64,000 nucleotides of DNA from Isochrysis galbana (Eukaryota > Haptophyta > Isochrysidales > Isochrysidaceae): contig CM030934.1 in NCBI GenBank assembly GCA_018136815.1, positions 2,557,070 to 2,621,069 of the forward strand, in the 5' to 3' direction. Positions 20,803 through 31,523 of this stretch are shown here, piece by piece (position 1 is the stretch's first letter; each line of letters opens with the position of its first letter). The translations under genes and the position numbers were made by a program. The notes under the pieces were generated by a model. It saw nothing but the letters and a program-made list of their open reading frames with translations. It ran no database searches and was not told the DNA's origin.

Positions 20803-21572
20803 AAAAAAAATATTCTTGAAGGTGCCTACTACGTTGCTAGCCGCCATCCCCTTTCCTGGGGTCTACACCTGACATCGCCTTCGCCCTACCCTCTCTCCCC
20901 TTCCCGTTCCCCCCCTCGTTCCTTTTTGTTTGGTTTCGGGGGTTCGGCCCACGTACACTACTTTGGGTCTAACGCTGGGGGAGGGGGAGGACGGGCCTTT
21001 TGTAATCTGTTTTGTGTGGAGCGCACTCGTGTGCGCCGCTGTGTGGGGGCCCAGCCATGCGGCTTTCCCCAAGGTGATCTTCATTCGCGGGGTGCTTTAT
21101 CTAGCGCCCCCTGGGGTAATCTCAGGTTTTCGTCTTGTTTTGCTTTTTCGTGTTTGATTATGTGTTCTATCTTTAGTTTTTGTGCTAATCGTGTTAGTTT
21201 GAGGCTTGGTGCTAGTTCTTCGTTATCTATGGGTTGGAAGAGTGGGCGGAAGTCGTTTGTGTCTATTCTTTTTTTGGGTTGGCGGCCCATGTCAGCTTGG
21301 GCTCTTCTAGACGTGTCGGTGGAGTTGCCGAAGTGTGCCGCTTTGCAGAGTTCGGTAAATCGTATGATTGTTCTTCGTATGACATGCTCGCTATTGAATT
21401 TTATGTCGTCGTAGTGGATACGGTAGAAGTCTGTGAGTATGTAACGCCACGCTAGTAGGTATAGAATCTCTCTAGAGCGCGAGGTAGGATTGTCGGGTAT
21501 TATGAAGAGTCTGTCGGTGGCCTTGTCGGCGGGAGTCGTGACGAGTCGTGTTGGGGTGGAGTCTGTGAGTGC
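20803..21572 (-). mobile_element. 5'-truncated LINE, 770 bp, with 16-bp TSD
   Basis: Perfect duplication TCCTTATGCCGGCTGA flanks the copy (20787-20802 and 21573-21588). On the minus strand it carries the end of the pol ORF (stop at 21081), a 3' UTR with GTACGTGGGCCGAACCCCCG and ACCAAACAAAAAGGAACG, and ends CACCTTCAAGAATATTTTTTTTT right at the duplication. The truncated 5' end and intact 3' end are the usual outcome of target-primed reverse transcription. It is direct proof of the family's sense orientation and oligo(T) terminus. Confidence 0.88.
21081..21572 (-). pseudogene. LINE pol C-terminal fragment
   Basis: Frame without a start, opened by the 5' truncation: AWRYILTDFYRIHYDDIKFN, then FTELCKAAHFGNSTDTSRRA, then MGRQPKKRIDTNDFRPLF. 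The same protein end occurs at 39619-39922 (DGIKF... MGRQPKKRIDISDLRPVF), confirming a conserved C-terminal domain downstream of the reverse transcriptase. Function of this domain is unknown to me. Confidence 0.75.
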
Positions 21573-21588
21573 TCCTTATGCCGGCTGA

Positions 21589-22321
21589 GATCAGCCCCTC
21601 GATCTCACCCCTCTCCACTCCTCCCCTGCCATGGGGGAGGAACCACCCATCCTCCTGGCACGCCTGATGGCTTGCCAGGAGGCCATTGCCCTGCTGACCC
21701 TCTCTCCCACTGACAGGCTCGCCTGATTCGCCCATCCTGGCCCGGCGTGGCCAGCCCATTGCTCCAACCCCTCCTCCCCCCCTGTTCGACAGGAAGACAG
21801 GTGCAGCGTGGGGGCCCCTGAGGCTCAGGAGCTCAGGAGCGCCAGCGAGGGAGAGGCAGGGGAGGCCAGGGCCCAGCCCCAGCCTCCTCTGCCCCCTGAG
21901 CTGGCCTCCATGAGCCTCCAGGGTCGCCAATGGGCAGCTGCAAGCCTGCCGCAGGCGCGCCATCGCGCGTGCCGCAGGAGAGGGGGGAGAGAGCGCGGAG
22001 AAGGGGGTGGAGCTCCGCCCACCGAAAAATAGGTAAGTCCCGCACATATTTACAGGATAAGTCGGGACTGAGGTCGCCCCGCCCACTCGGAGACACAGGA
22101 GGAAGAGAGGGAACAGATCACCGGGGGGAGGCGCGGGCCACCGGACCATATCACCATATCTAAGCCCTTCCCCCCAATCCCCCTAGTAGTGCACGGGGGG
22201 AGCCGCCTCCGCCTGATGGCGGGGGGAGAAGGGCTGGGAGCGTGGGGGTGTAGAAAGTTTTCCTACGAGAGTAGAAAGTAGAGGGTCCACGGCTGCGTGC
22301 GCGGTGAGACTATTAAAAGGT
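21589..22321. other. no gene seen; dispersed GC repeat shared with 50930-51105
   Basis: Bases about 21850-22015 (GAGAGGCAGGGGAGGCCAGG...CAGCCTC...CTGCCCCCTGAGCTG) align with 50930-51105, with similar continuation to a CGCGCCGCAGGAGAGGGG-type end. Both lie near element debris, so this is probably the 5' part of another repeat family. Frames in it on both strands look like Pro/Leu/Gly composition. Confidence 0.45.
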
Positions 22322-23185
22322 TTATTTTACTGTTGCTACTGAGCGCTTGAACCACAAAGGCTCATGCAGTGCAGCCGCCACATCTGCCACCCTACCCTCA
22401 AGCATCCGCGGTATGTATGCCGCGTACGCAGTCACCTGCCCACTTGAGGCAAGCTGGCCATCCTTGCAAGCGTATGCGTAGCGCGTTTCCATCTTGCCGC
22501 TAGGCAGGGTGTGCGTATAGGCAAATGCGTGCGTACACCCTCGATCTGGGTCAGCACCTGCCCGCAACACCTTGCCTCGCCCCTTGCCATCGCGAAGCAG
22601 CCGCCCCCCATCGTACACAACTGTTGGATGAGCAGGGATGCGGTTACGATTGAAAATGTCTGCTGGTGGAGGTTCTAATTCTTCTGGTCGGAGCACCTTC
22701 TCCGAGACGCTCTGGTTGGCCTCGAGCTCGCTCCTGATCATCGGCCACGACGGCTCGGGCAGGCCTATAGGTCTGAGGTAGTGCTGCCTTGCACCATGAG
22801 TCAGAACACCCGCCAACACTGGGTTCGGGCCATCACTCACCTGCTCCGCGGGGTCGCGGAGCACGGAGCACCTCAAACTCGGGAGCGTCGAAGGAGGCGA
22901 CCTCAAGCCGCGCCAGCGAATCCGCCCAGTCCTTGTCTATGTAGAAGACTCGAGGCTGGTCCTTGTGTGCGGGACTCGCTGGTGCGGATCGAGACGCCAC
23001 TGGTCGATCATCGCTGCGTTGATGCACCACACTCCATGTAAAAGGAAGTGCAGGCGATCATCCGCTGGATAGTCTGGATGCGTCGAGATGGAGCAGACGA
23101 GGAAGAACGACTCTCCTGCAGAGGAGACGTCGCCTCCCCGGCACTTGGCATGCTTCGCCAGCACAAGTGCCGGGGGCACCACCAT
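22322..23185 (-). pseudogene. unrecognised gene with two small frameshifting insertions
   Basis: Coding texture is clear but broken. From an ATG at 23185 the frame reads MVVPPALVLAKHAKCRGGDV, then SSAGESFFLVCSISTHPDYP and GVWCINAAMIDQWRLDPHQ. After an extra CA in a CACACA run (about 22964-22970) it continues in another frame as KDQPRVFYIDKDWADSLARL. A tandem GTGCTCC pair (GGAGCAC on plus, 22858-22871) shifts it again to RDPAEQ, where a good donor (CAG/GTGAGT) and acceptor (AGGCAG) bound a short phase-0 intron. The last exon ends CKDGQLASSGQVTAYAAYIP ... stop at 22322. I do not recognise the family. It could be a recent pseudogene or carry assembly errors; exact boundaries are uncertain. Confidence 0.4.
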
Positions 23186-23721
23186 CTGCCATCTGTCCGT
23201 TCTCGAGGAGAATGCCTCTCCATTCCCCGGTCCCCTCTCCCAACTCCCCGAAGGCTTGGGCAGCTGGGGTCGGAGCGATCGTTCGAATCGCCCCCTCCCC
23301 GTCACCGCCCCCCCCCGCGGGGAGCACGAGCAAAAAATCAGCGTGGGGGTTACTGGCATACTTTAATGGAGAGTGAAGAGTGCTCCTCCAACCTTCTCGA
23401 ATGTTTTCTTTTTTCCTTCGATTTCCCCGAGGTGCCCCTGAGATGGGTCTCCGGTTGCGACAACGGAACGAGGCACCACACTGCGGCCTCCAGGGCTCCA
23501 CCACAAGATCGCGCGAGGTGCGGTGTCATCATCTAAGTGGGGCTTGAGGCACCTCCTATGTAATTTCATAGTCAAGCCCCAAAAGCGAGCAACCCTCACA
23601 AGGGGGGTGGAAATGCTGCGGCCTGTTGGATATCGTTTTTTTTTTGGAGCTGTCGGGATGGTTTCGTAGGGCGCATATGCTTGGGGCCTGGGCGACAAAC
23701 AAATATAAACATCGAGAGACC
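23186..23721. other. no gene seen
   Basis: Upstream side of the broken minus-strand gene. A T run at 23636-23646 and C/G runs near 23310 are the only landmarks. Frames crossing it on the minus strand (23363-23950) run into the LINE tail and are not supported. Confidence 0.35.
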
Positions 23722-23926
23722 TGCCCGGACCCCACGTTCCGAACCGGGCCCATGGTAGTGCACCTGCACCTGGCTGGGCCGCACCCCGGAAACCAAAGAA
23801 GGAAAGACGGGGGGGAGCGGAGGAAGTGGGCTGGAGTGAAGGCAAGCTTTTAGGGCGTTGACTGTGGAGCGGCAATAGGTACCGGACGCCTAGTAGGTGT
23901 GTAGCCCAGAACCTTAAGATGTTTTT
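23722..23926 (+). mobile_element. LINE 3' tail fragment
   Basis: TGCCCGGACCCCACGTTCCG...GGTAGTGCACC...CCCCGGAAACCAAAGAAGG...TAGTAGGTGTGTAGCCCAGA...AAGATGTTTTT follows the same order of words as the tails ending at 33942, 40225 and 54634. Only the last ~200 bp remain; no target duplication was found. Confidence 0.7.
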
Positions 23927-25393
23927 ATCAGCAACATCAAGCCACATCAATGATTACTACTATTCTTAGAGACCGCTTGTGATCGGGCAAGCGTGGCGAT
24001 CGGATCGCTCTCTCGCTCTCCTACACCTCGTGAGCACAGCGGGTTCGTCGTATTGCTGGAACCTTGATCGCAAGACAAACCACGCGCGCTCCATTAACGC
24101 TCAAGATTACTCGCATACCTGCTCTAGGGCAGCCGACCCGATGCAGTCGGCGCTAAAGAACGTGCGCACTTGTTGTGCAACAAGAACACATGCTGCCAGC
24201 AAGATTTGCGAAGGCGGGCGGGCCGGGGGTCGCGCAATTACCAAGACCAAATGGGGGATACGGGGGGGCAAGGGCTTTTGCACACAATTGACGGGGAGGG
24301 GGGGGGGGGGGCTCCCAAGCGTGACTGCAAGTGATCAACAACATGCGCCGACAAACGCAAAATTCGTGCACGGCACGCACCGTTTCCCGAGCGCAAAGCT
24401 CCAGGCCGGGGCAAGTCTGAACAAAATGGCATGCACTTCCACAAGCGCACAGAACGTTGGTGCAATCAGCCGCGGCTCATCTGACTTTGTCGCATCGAGG
24501 CGGCCGGACTAGCTGCGAGTGATGCTCCCAGTTGGCAAAAGACATAAACTGGGCGTCCTCGTGAATGCACTCGGTGGCATCGCAACTGATGCCACTACTC
24601 TCCAAAAACGAGGCTGATGAAAATGCAACGTGATGACTAATGCAGGAGACGCGATTTAGATGGAATTCGAAGACGTGGGAGATGCAGACACAACGAGCTC
24701 ATATAGGTTTGCTGCCTTCGAGGAAAATAACGATGACGAAAAGAATATTATTGCCCAAATGCTTTCACCTCTACAATACCATAGGAGGTGAGGAGGCTGG
24801 GGCGTTTCGTGGCCACAAGCGGCCGAGACTGCCAAAAAGTTGGCTTAGTCCTGAAATCAACCCGAAAGAAAGAAATGGAGAGCGCCCCAGCTTGAGGTGC
24901 TATGCCACGGCGAACGGGAGAATGCGTACGCGGGCAGTGGAGGTGAAGCTGGTCTTGCCGACAACTGGACGTGCGGAGGCGAAAGTACTTCGAAGGGATC
25001 CAAGAAAAAAGGCAAAGACGTAAATTGGCAGACGACGAGCCATGAATTGATCAGCGGCATCTGTACGCCCTTTTCACAACTTGAGTGATGCCGGGCATCC
25101 GGCGCAATAGAGCTTTATCCGTCTGCCTGCGTTTCGATTCTCGACGCGCACGCCACAGGAGCGAGGCCGCGCGAAAATAGCGATTTGAGAAGGATTAGAC
25201 GACCACGTCTCAAGGACATGGGCCGCCTGCCAGAGGCATGGACGCAGACAAATAAATGTGCGAGGTTGGCGTGCGGAAGCGAACCGCTATGATGCGCTAG
25301 GATGCATCATGTACAGTACATCCACGACACGGCCAGGCGAGATTGTGCGAAGTCGTCATGTGCTTGTCAAAACGGCTTGAGGAACTTGCGCCG
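23927..25393. other. intergenic, no gene seen
   Basis: A G run lies at 24296-24312. Plus-strand frames 23979-24512 and 24640-25023 show no recognisable motif and no partner exons. The right part probably holds the 3' UTR of the minus-strand PPR gene. Confidence 0.35.
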
Positions 25394-28300
25394 CTAGGCT
25401 TGGCTGATGTTGCTAGCTTCCAGCAGCGGCTGGCAATGCGCATTGCCGGCGGCCCCAAGTCCGTGGCTGGCGAGCTGCGACTCGAGTTCTTCGATGCGCC
25501 GGCGGAGCTGCAGGACCTCGGATGTGACGAGGGCATCTGGGGTCTGCACCGAAGGGGGGCTCGACAAGCAGCAGCCCGCGACACCCTGGCTCTGGTCACC
25601 GCCAGCACTGAGCGCGCCGCTCATTGTGGGCGGCTGCACCAGCGGGCCGACGACTTGCGTGGGAAAGCCGAGACTCGTGACTGTCGCAACAATGGCGTCA
25701 ACCGAGGCCACTGCTTCATGGCCTGCAGCATGGCGGACAACCTGGATCTTCGCCTCGCCCGTGCCGAGGTCGACAGTCGTCGAGACGACAGCTGGCAGCG
25801 AGGCGAGTGCTTCAGTCACGGAGCGGACACAGCCGCCGCAACGGAGTCCATCGATGCGCAGTGTGATGAACGGTGCCGACGGGTCGACACTGGCAGCAGA
25901 GTCCGCGGTGTCAGTGGCCACACCGGCGGCATCGGCGGGTGTCTCGGTGGCAGACGGGGGGTGCATTGAGGCAGACTCGACCGCCGCGTCAATGCTGGCA
26001 ACCATTCGCTCGGCAACAGCGAATGGCGATTCGACGAGATCGGGCTGAGCCGTTTCGCGCAAGCCGTCCAGAACAGGAGCATTCAAGAAAGGGGCGCGGT
26101 CGGGCTTCAAGCCGGTCAAGGGCAGGGCGGACTGACGTTCGAGCGCGCCTGAAAGCCACTGGGCCTCAGAGGAGCTTGGAGCGAAGACGTCGGCGCTAGG
26201 TGGGAAGATGGGCCACGAGGGTGCATTGGTTGGGTGCGGGAGGTACTGGTGCACAGGCGCCTGGAGGCCCACACTGGCGTCGGGCAGACCCTGACCGGGC
26301 GCATATTGCTGCGCAGCGTGCAGTCCCGGATATTGAGATGGGAGCGGCGTTTGGAATTGATGGTACTGCCCAAAATGGTTGAGGTAGGAGTGGGCATTCA
26401 TCTGGTTTTGGCCGAATGTTGGAAGCGCCTGGGGGGCAGCGGCGAGCGCCGGCGTGGGTGTCATGGAGAGACCGGCCGCAGCACGCATCCCCACATCGCC
26501 GTGGACGTACGGCACCGAGGACTGCATCTGCAGCGCGTGCGGCGTGCGATCCATCCCAGCAGTAGGCATGCTGGCGTTCACTCGGAGCTCCTCCTCCGCA
26601 GCCGCCAGCAAACCAAGCGTCTCAGACTCCGAGAGGAGAGTTCCTCCGGCCCCGCCTGCCGAGGCGGTGACTGTGGCTCCACCCGTCCACCCAGGGATTA
26701 GCGATCGGCCGAGCACCACAAGTGTCGACGACAACGACTCGTCCATCAGCGGCCCGAGCGTGCCTAGCAACAGGCCAAGTCCGTCGGCAAAGAGCTGTAC
26801 TAGCTCAAGGCGGGTGGGGATTGGCTGGGCGGACGGCGGCTCACTGCAGCCGCCGCGCCGGCCAATGCCGGCCCCGCAGCACCGGTCAACGTCGTGTCCC
26901 GCGCCCAGAGAGGGATGCCCGCCGCCACTACGTGTGAAGCGGCCGTCCGCGACGCACCGCGCCATGGCGCGGAAGGCGGTGCGGAAGCTCGTGAGGTTGG
27001 GGTGCAGCGCCCCGGGGCTAAGCTGGGCAGGTGCAGAGCGGTGAGCGACAGCGGAGGCGGAGAGCATGCGGCCACCGCAGGCGAGGCAAACGGACTTGAG
27101 GAGGAGCCAAGCCTGCAAATGGGATATGAGGGGGGGGGGGGCATGAGCGGCCAGATGGTGGTGCCGAGGGTGGGCACTCGCGCCACAGCGCACCGACGAG
27201 AGGAGGCCGGCGTTGCAGTGCGCATCGATGAGCGTGTTGAACGTGACAGCGTCGGGGGCAAGCCCGCGCTTGGCCATCTCCTCCACAATCTTCATACCCG
27301 CGAGCGGCTGGCAGCACGTGCACGTCACGCAATGGCATACGCCGGTCGTCCGCTTGCAGCGGCAGCGTGCATAGCCCTTGATGAGCACATTGTAAACGGG
27401 CTCTGTGAGGCGGATGCCATGCTGCTCGGAGAAGGTGCGCGCGAGTGAGGCTGCGGCGTCAACGTCATTTGCCTCACAGAAGGCGTCCATGACCGAGGTG
27501 AGCGAGGCGATGGAGGGGACGAGACCCGCTGCCACAATACGTTCGAGGATGGAGCGCGCCGCCTCCGGGTTTGGAGGGACGGATGACGCATAGCCCTTGA
27601 TGAGCAGATTGTACATCTGGGACAGGAGTACGTGGGAAGTTTACGTGTGTGGAGCCGGTTGATCTCCGCTGGCGGCTGAGCGAGCGCCTGGGCGAGGGGC
27701 GTGTGGCACACCTGTGTGTCGGGTTTGAGCCCATGTGCCTCGGCGTCGCGCATCAACGCCTCAGCGGCGTTTACGTTGGGTGGGCGGGCCGAGACGAGCG
27801 CGTTCATCACGGTTGAGAAGGCGGGCACGTTGAGCGGGTAGCCGTGTGTCAGCATGAGGCGCAGCATCGACTCGGCCTGTGCTGCCTTGCCGCACGTGCA
27901 GAAGGCCTTGAGCAGGATGGAATATGTGCGCTGGTCGGGCGCGGGCAGCGAGAGCTGGACCGGGGAAAGTTCCTGACGGCTTCCCGGGGGGGCCGCGGAG
28001 CGCATGTAGCGCTGCACGAATTGGAGCGCAGCTTCGGGCTGACCGGCGGTCGCGAGCGTGTTGAGCGCGGCGTTACAAGTGGCGAGGTCCGGCGCGACTG
28101 ACAAGCGTACCATGCGCTGCATGAGCGTCTCGACCTCTTGCCAGGGCACGAAGCGCATCAACGCAGAGTAGGTGCGGGCATCACACGTGCCCTGTGCCTC
28201 GGCCTCGGCGAGGACGCGTTTCGCCGAATCGGGCTTGCCGGCCAGGCCCCACGCGTCGATGACAGTGCAGTATGAGCAGCCGTCCGGCGCCAGCCCCCAT

Positions 28301-29291
28301 CTGCTGAGATCATGCAGTGTCGCCTCTGCACCTTCGGGCCGGCGCGCGTTGCGGTAGCACTTGATGAGAGTGTTCATCGTGCACTGGGGCGTCAAGGGAC
28401 GGGCGTTTGGTCAGCCGCAAGTGATAGGTCTTCCCAGGAGGCATCCTCCTCACTAGGTTCCTCTTCCCCCTTTTCTCGACTTCCCTATCCCCCACAGACC
28501 CTCGCAATTCTCAGGGCCGCTTTGGAAGCCCGCCTCTCCTTAAAGCACGGGTGCCGCGCCTCACTCCCTTTCCAAATGACTATCATTCTTGCCATTCCAG
28601 CAGCCCAGGCACGCCCAACCCCCACCTCCCGCGCCCTAAGCTTCGCGAGCCCCCGTCCCAAACCTCAGGAGCCTGGGAGGGTCCCAGGAGCACATCAAAA
28701 GCCACCAAAAACCTGGCTGCTCCCCTATTACCGGCAGTGGCTCAACTCTCCCGGCACCTCTGTAATAGAAGCCGCCCCCTCCAGCCCTCCTCCAAGACCC
28801 TCAAACACCCCCACTAAGACCCACTACCTTACATGTGCCAAAGGACATGGAAAGTCGCCCGAGAGATCCCCGAAGGCCTCTGTTCTCCCTCACGAGCCTG
28901 GGCGAACTCCCCAGATGTACTCCTCTCTGGCCTAGGATCGCCCCTTCCAGCAATTCCAATCTCCCGTAAACCCCGCCCCCTCCTCTGTACTGTATTCCGG
29001 CAGAGCTCCCCGAGTAGTCTCAGCCTGCCAGAATCTCCCAGAAACCTCTCAGAAGCCTCTCAGAAGCCCCCCCGAAGCCCCCCAAAGCTCCCACCCCCTT
29101 CCTTTTCTGCTCACCAGCGTGGGCGCCACGCCTTCACTCAGCATGGCCTCGATGAGCTGCTTGGCTCCGTCAACGTCGCCTCGCTCGGCGTACTCGCGGT
29201 TGAGCCGCTTCGTGTACCGCACCACCGCGTCGGTGGGCCGCGCGCCCCCTCGCCGCCCGCCGGCAGCGGGAGGAGGCCCTCGACCACCCAT
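25394..29291 (-). CDS. PPR protein with C-terminal heavy-metal-associated (HMA) domain, 4 exons
   Basis: Exons 29291-29115, 28383-27712, 27616-27194 and 27112-25394; all introns are phase 0 with GT-AG ends (731, 95 and 81 nt). 996 aa. Pentatricopeptide repeats fill residues about 15-430: AKQLIEAMLSEGVAPTL, MNTLIKCYRNARRPEGAEAT, YCTVIDAWGLAGKPDSAKRV, YSILLKAFCTCGKAAQAESM, YNLLIKGY, FNTLIDAHCNAGLL. PPRs bind organelle RNA in most eukaryotes. A Cys-rich insert (RCRCKRTTGVCHCVTCTCC) interrupts one repeat. A Gln/Pro-rich linker follows. Residues about 840-912 form an HMA fold: FITLRIDGLRCGGCVRSVTE with the CxxC metal site, ending SLGFPTQV. A short coiled coil (LQLRRRIEELESQL) closes the protein. 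The last exon is one open frame, so the fusion does not depend on a splice guess. No transit peptide is obvious at the chosen ATG; a start further 5' (up to 29423) is possible. Confidence 0.8.
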
Positions 29292-29861
29292 GGATGAGGG
29301 GCAGGGGTTCGGAGGGATGGGGTCCGAGAGGGGGTGCGGAGACGTGAAGGAAGAAATCGAGGAGAGTGGGGGGGAAGAGGAAGAGAGCGGCGTGCAGGGC
29401 GGGGTGGGGGTGGGGGCGGGCAAGTACTAAGTAGGGGAAGAAGGCGAGGAGGGAAAATGGGGGGGGGGGAGAGAGAGAGGAGGGAAGCGAGGGGAGGGGG
29501 GGTACACTGTTTGTCTCACGAATGAATTGGGCTTGGTGGGAGAATAGAACCGCCGTTCGAGAGTGGTGTGCGACGGCTGTGGAGGGGGAGAGAGATGGGA
29601 AGGATGGCTCGCTTGGAGGAGTAAAGAATCCTCTGGTGTGGAGAGACAGAGAGAGATGTAAGACGGCGTGGGGACAAATAGGAGTACCCCACACAACCTG
29701 AGAGAGGGGGGGGGGGGGGGGAGAGAGAGGGAGAGAGAAGAGAGAAGACAGAGAGAGTGAGAGAGACGAGAGAAGAGAGAGAGAGAGAAGAGAGAAGAGA
29801 GAGAAGAGAGAGAAGAGAGAAGAGAGAGAAGGGAGAAGAGAGAAGAGAGAGAAGAGAGAGA

Positions 29862-29899
<38 letters not shown>

Positions 29900-30940
29900 A
29901 GAGAGCAGAGAGAGAGAAAGAAGAGAAAAGAGAAAAGAGAGAGAGAAGAGAGAGAGAGAGAGGTTGGGGGGGGGAGGGGGGTGTGGGGGGGTCTCCAGGA
30001 AAACCGAGAGAAGAAGTTCGGCGTCGGCGGTCCGGCGGAGAACAGCGGCGGGGGCGAGAGAGAGAGAGGGAGAGAATCGCGGCGGCGAATGCGGCGGGTG
30101 CGGCGCGATCTCACGTATCAAGGGCGGGTTTTATACAGTATGGGAGTGGAAGGACGAGGGAACGTCGCGCGCCCTCCCATTCTCTCTCTCTCTCTCTCTC
30201 GGGTGATCGCCGCCCTGCAACATGTGAGCCCGTTCAGTAGAGGAGAAACGCCCTGAAGATGTGGAGAAACCGCTTGGGAGCCAGCCGTGCACGGGTGGAG
30301 TCTCCCTCTGCAGCCCAGAGAGGGGTGGGTGCCCTTCAAGTGCCGGAATCTGCCCGTTTTGTATGGGCTCTTATAGCGCCTCCTCTCATGGAAATGATCC
30401 GGATGGCGCTGAGATGGCTGGCTTCTCGGTCGAGCCCGGAGACTCTCAAGGAGATCGCGCGAGATGAGGGGCGGGTCGCTGCCCCCCGCGCCGCCCCCCA
30501 CCCGCCGCCCCTCCCCCCCGCGCGCGGGGATGGTCGGCTTCAAACTCGGCGAGCGGATAGGACGAAGCAGAGGAGGCGGGGGAGGATGGGCCGCGCGGGG
30601 GGGGGGGGGGGGGCAGAGAGAGAGAGGGGGGGGGGGGGGGGGGGGGGCCTCGGCACTGGGGATCGTATATTCTACCCCTCGTTGCCAAAAATAGGACATT
30701 GGTAAAGTCTGGCGTTCCGCTCTCTTTGCCGCCCCTCCGGGACTCTCAGCCCCCTCCCCCCCTGGCGAGGGCGAGATCGCCCTCCCGTCCCCTCCGCTCC
30801 GCTTCATCTCGACACGCTGTGCAAACCCCGCGATATTGGATAAATCGTGCTGTTTAAGTGAATGCCGCGAGCTTGTCGCCCGAACGCGATTCCAGCGGAG
30901 AGCCCTCGTGTATACTGTATTGATATAACGAGCCTCAGCC
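29292..30940. other. low-complexity purine/pyrimidine and G-run region, no gene seen
   Basis: Upstream of the PPR gene. A (GA)n-type tract occupies 29701-29972 and reads (CT)n on the gene's sense strand; G runs occur at 29708-29720 and 30596-30650, and a (CT)n at 30180-30200. The large Ser/Leu, Arg/Glu and Pro frames on both strands are produced by these repeats. A short stretch 30270-30470 is less biased but gives no recognisable protein. Confidence 0.5.
29701..29972. repeat. (GA)n-rich microsatellite, about 270 bp
   Basis: Interrupted GAGA/GAGAA units. It lies about 400 bp upstream of the PPR start codon. Confidence 0.9.
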
Positions 30941-30942
30941 GG

Positions 30943-31215
30943 AGATCATAAACCACATTTTATGATCTCGGAACGGGCGCAAAGTGCACAATGGCATCGA
31001 CAATGTCAAGAAGTGGGAAACCCCGTCCATTCGCTAATCTGGGTACTAGAAAGCACCAGCTGCAAGACTTCAATGGTAAGGCTGTGAATATAGTAGCTTG
31101 GTACCATGGTACCAAGGCTACCAACTTTGATTTTCACTACTACTATCTAACATAGTAGGTCTTGAGCACTACTACTATGTAACATAGTAGCGCTCAAGAG
31201 CTACTAATGGTACTT
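30943..31215. repeat. cluster of palindromes / hairpins
   Basis: Three inverted repeats lie close together: GAGATCATAAA/TTTTATGATCTC (30943-30972), a perfect palindrome centred on GGTACCATGGTACC (31096-31120), and CTTGAGC..CTACTATG TAA CATAGTAG..GCTCAAG (31161-31197). The last shares its CTACTAT-TAACATAGTAG core with the stretch just before it (31138-31159). This looks like transposon-end or MITE debris; no gene. A (CG)-alternating run follows at 31245-31270. Confidence 0.6.
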
Positions 31216-31523
31216 GGGTAGTAGCAGCCGGCATGGGCCACTGTGGCGCGCGCACGCGCGCACGCGCGAGAGCGAGGGCGGAGGGCGGCGCGTTTGGCTA
31301 TGTAGCTCTGTAAGAGTAAAGGCTAATGCTAAGGCTGTGTGCATCACACATCACACATATTATAACACATATATAATATATAAACGATCTGTGAATTAAG
31401 GTTTGCGCGCTCTCACCTGTTCGACAATAAGCTCCTGCGATCTCGCGCAGGAAGACAGGAGAGAGACAATTTAACGGACATACTCACTCACTTTACACTT
31501 TAGCTACACATACATACATACGA
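31216..31523. other. no gene seen
   Basis: AT-rich with ATATATAA words near 31360-31385, between the palindrome cluster and the hAT remains. It may include the hAT element's 3' end; no terminal inverted repeat was identified. Confidence 0.3.

Noticed and set aside
26894..27448. Plus-strand ORFs across the PPR gene
   Set aside because: Antisense shadows of a recognised multi-exon gene.
29170..30121. Minus-strand Ser/Leu-rich ORFs of 200-314 aa
   Set aside because: Generated by the (GA)n tract at 29701-29972; no codon-use or domain support.
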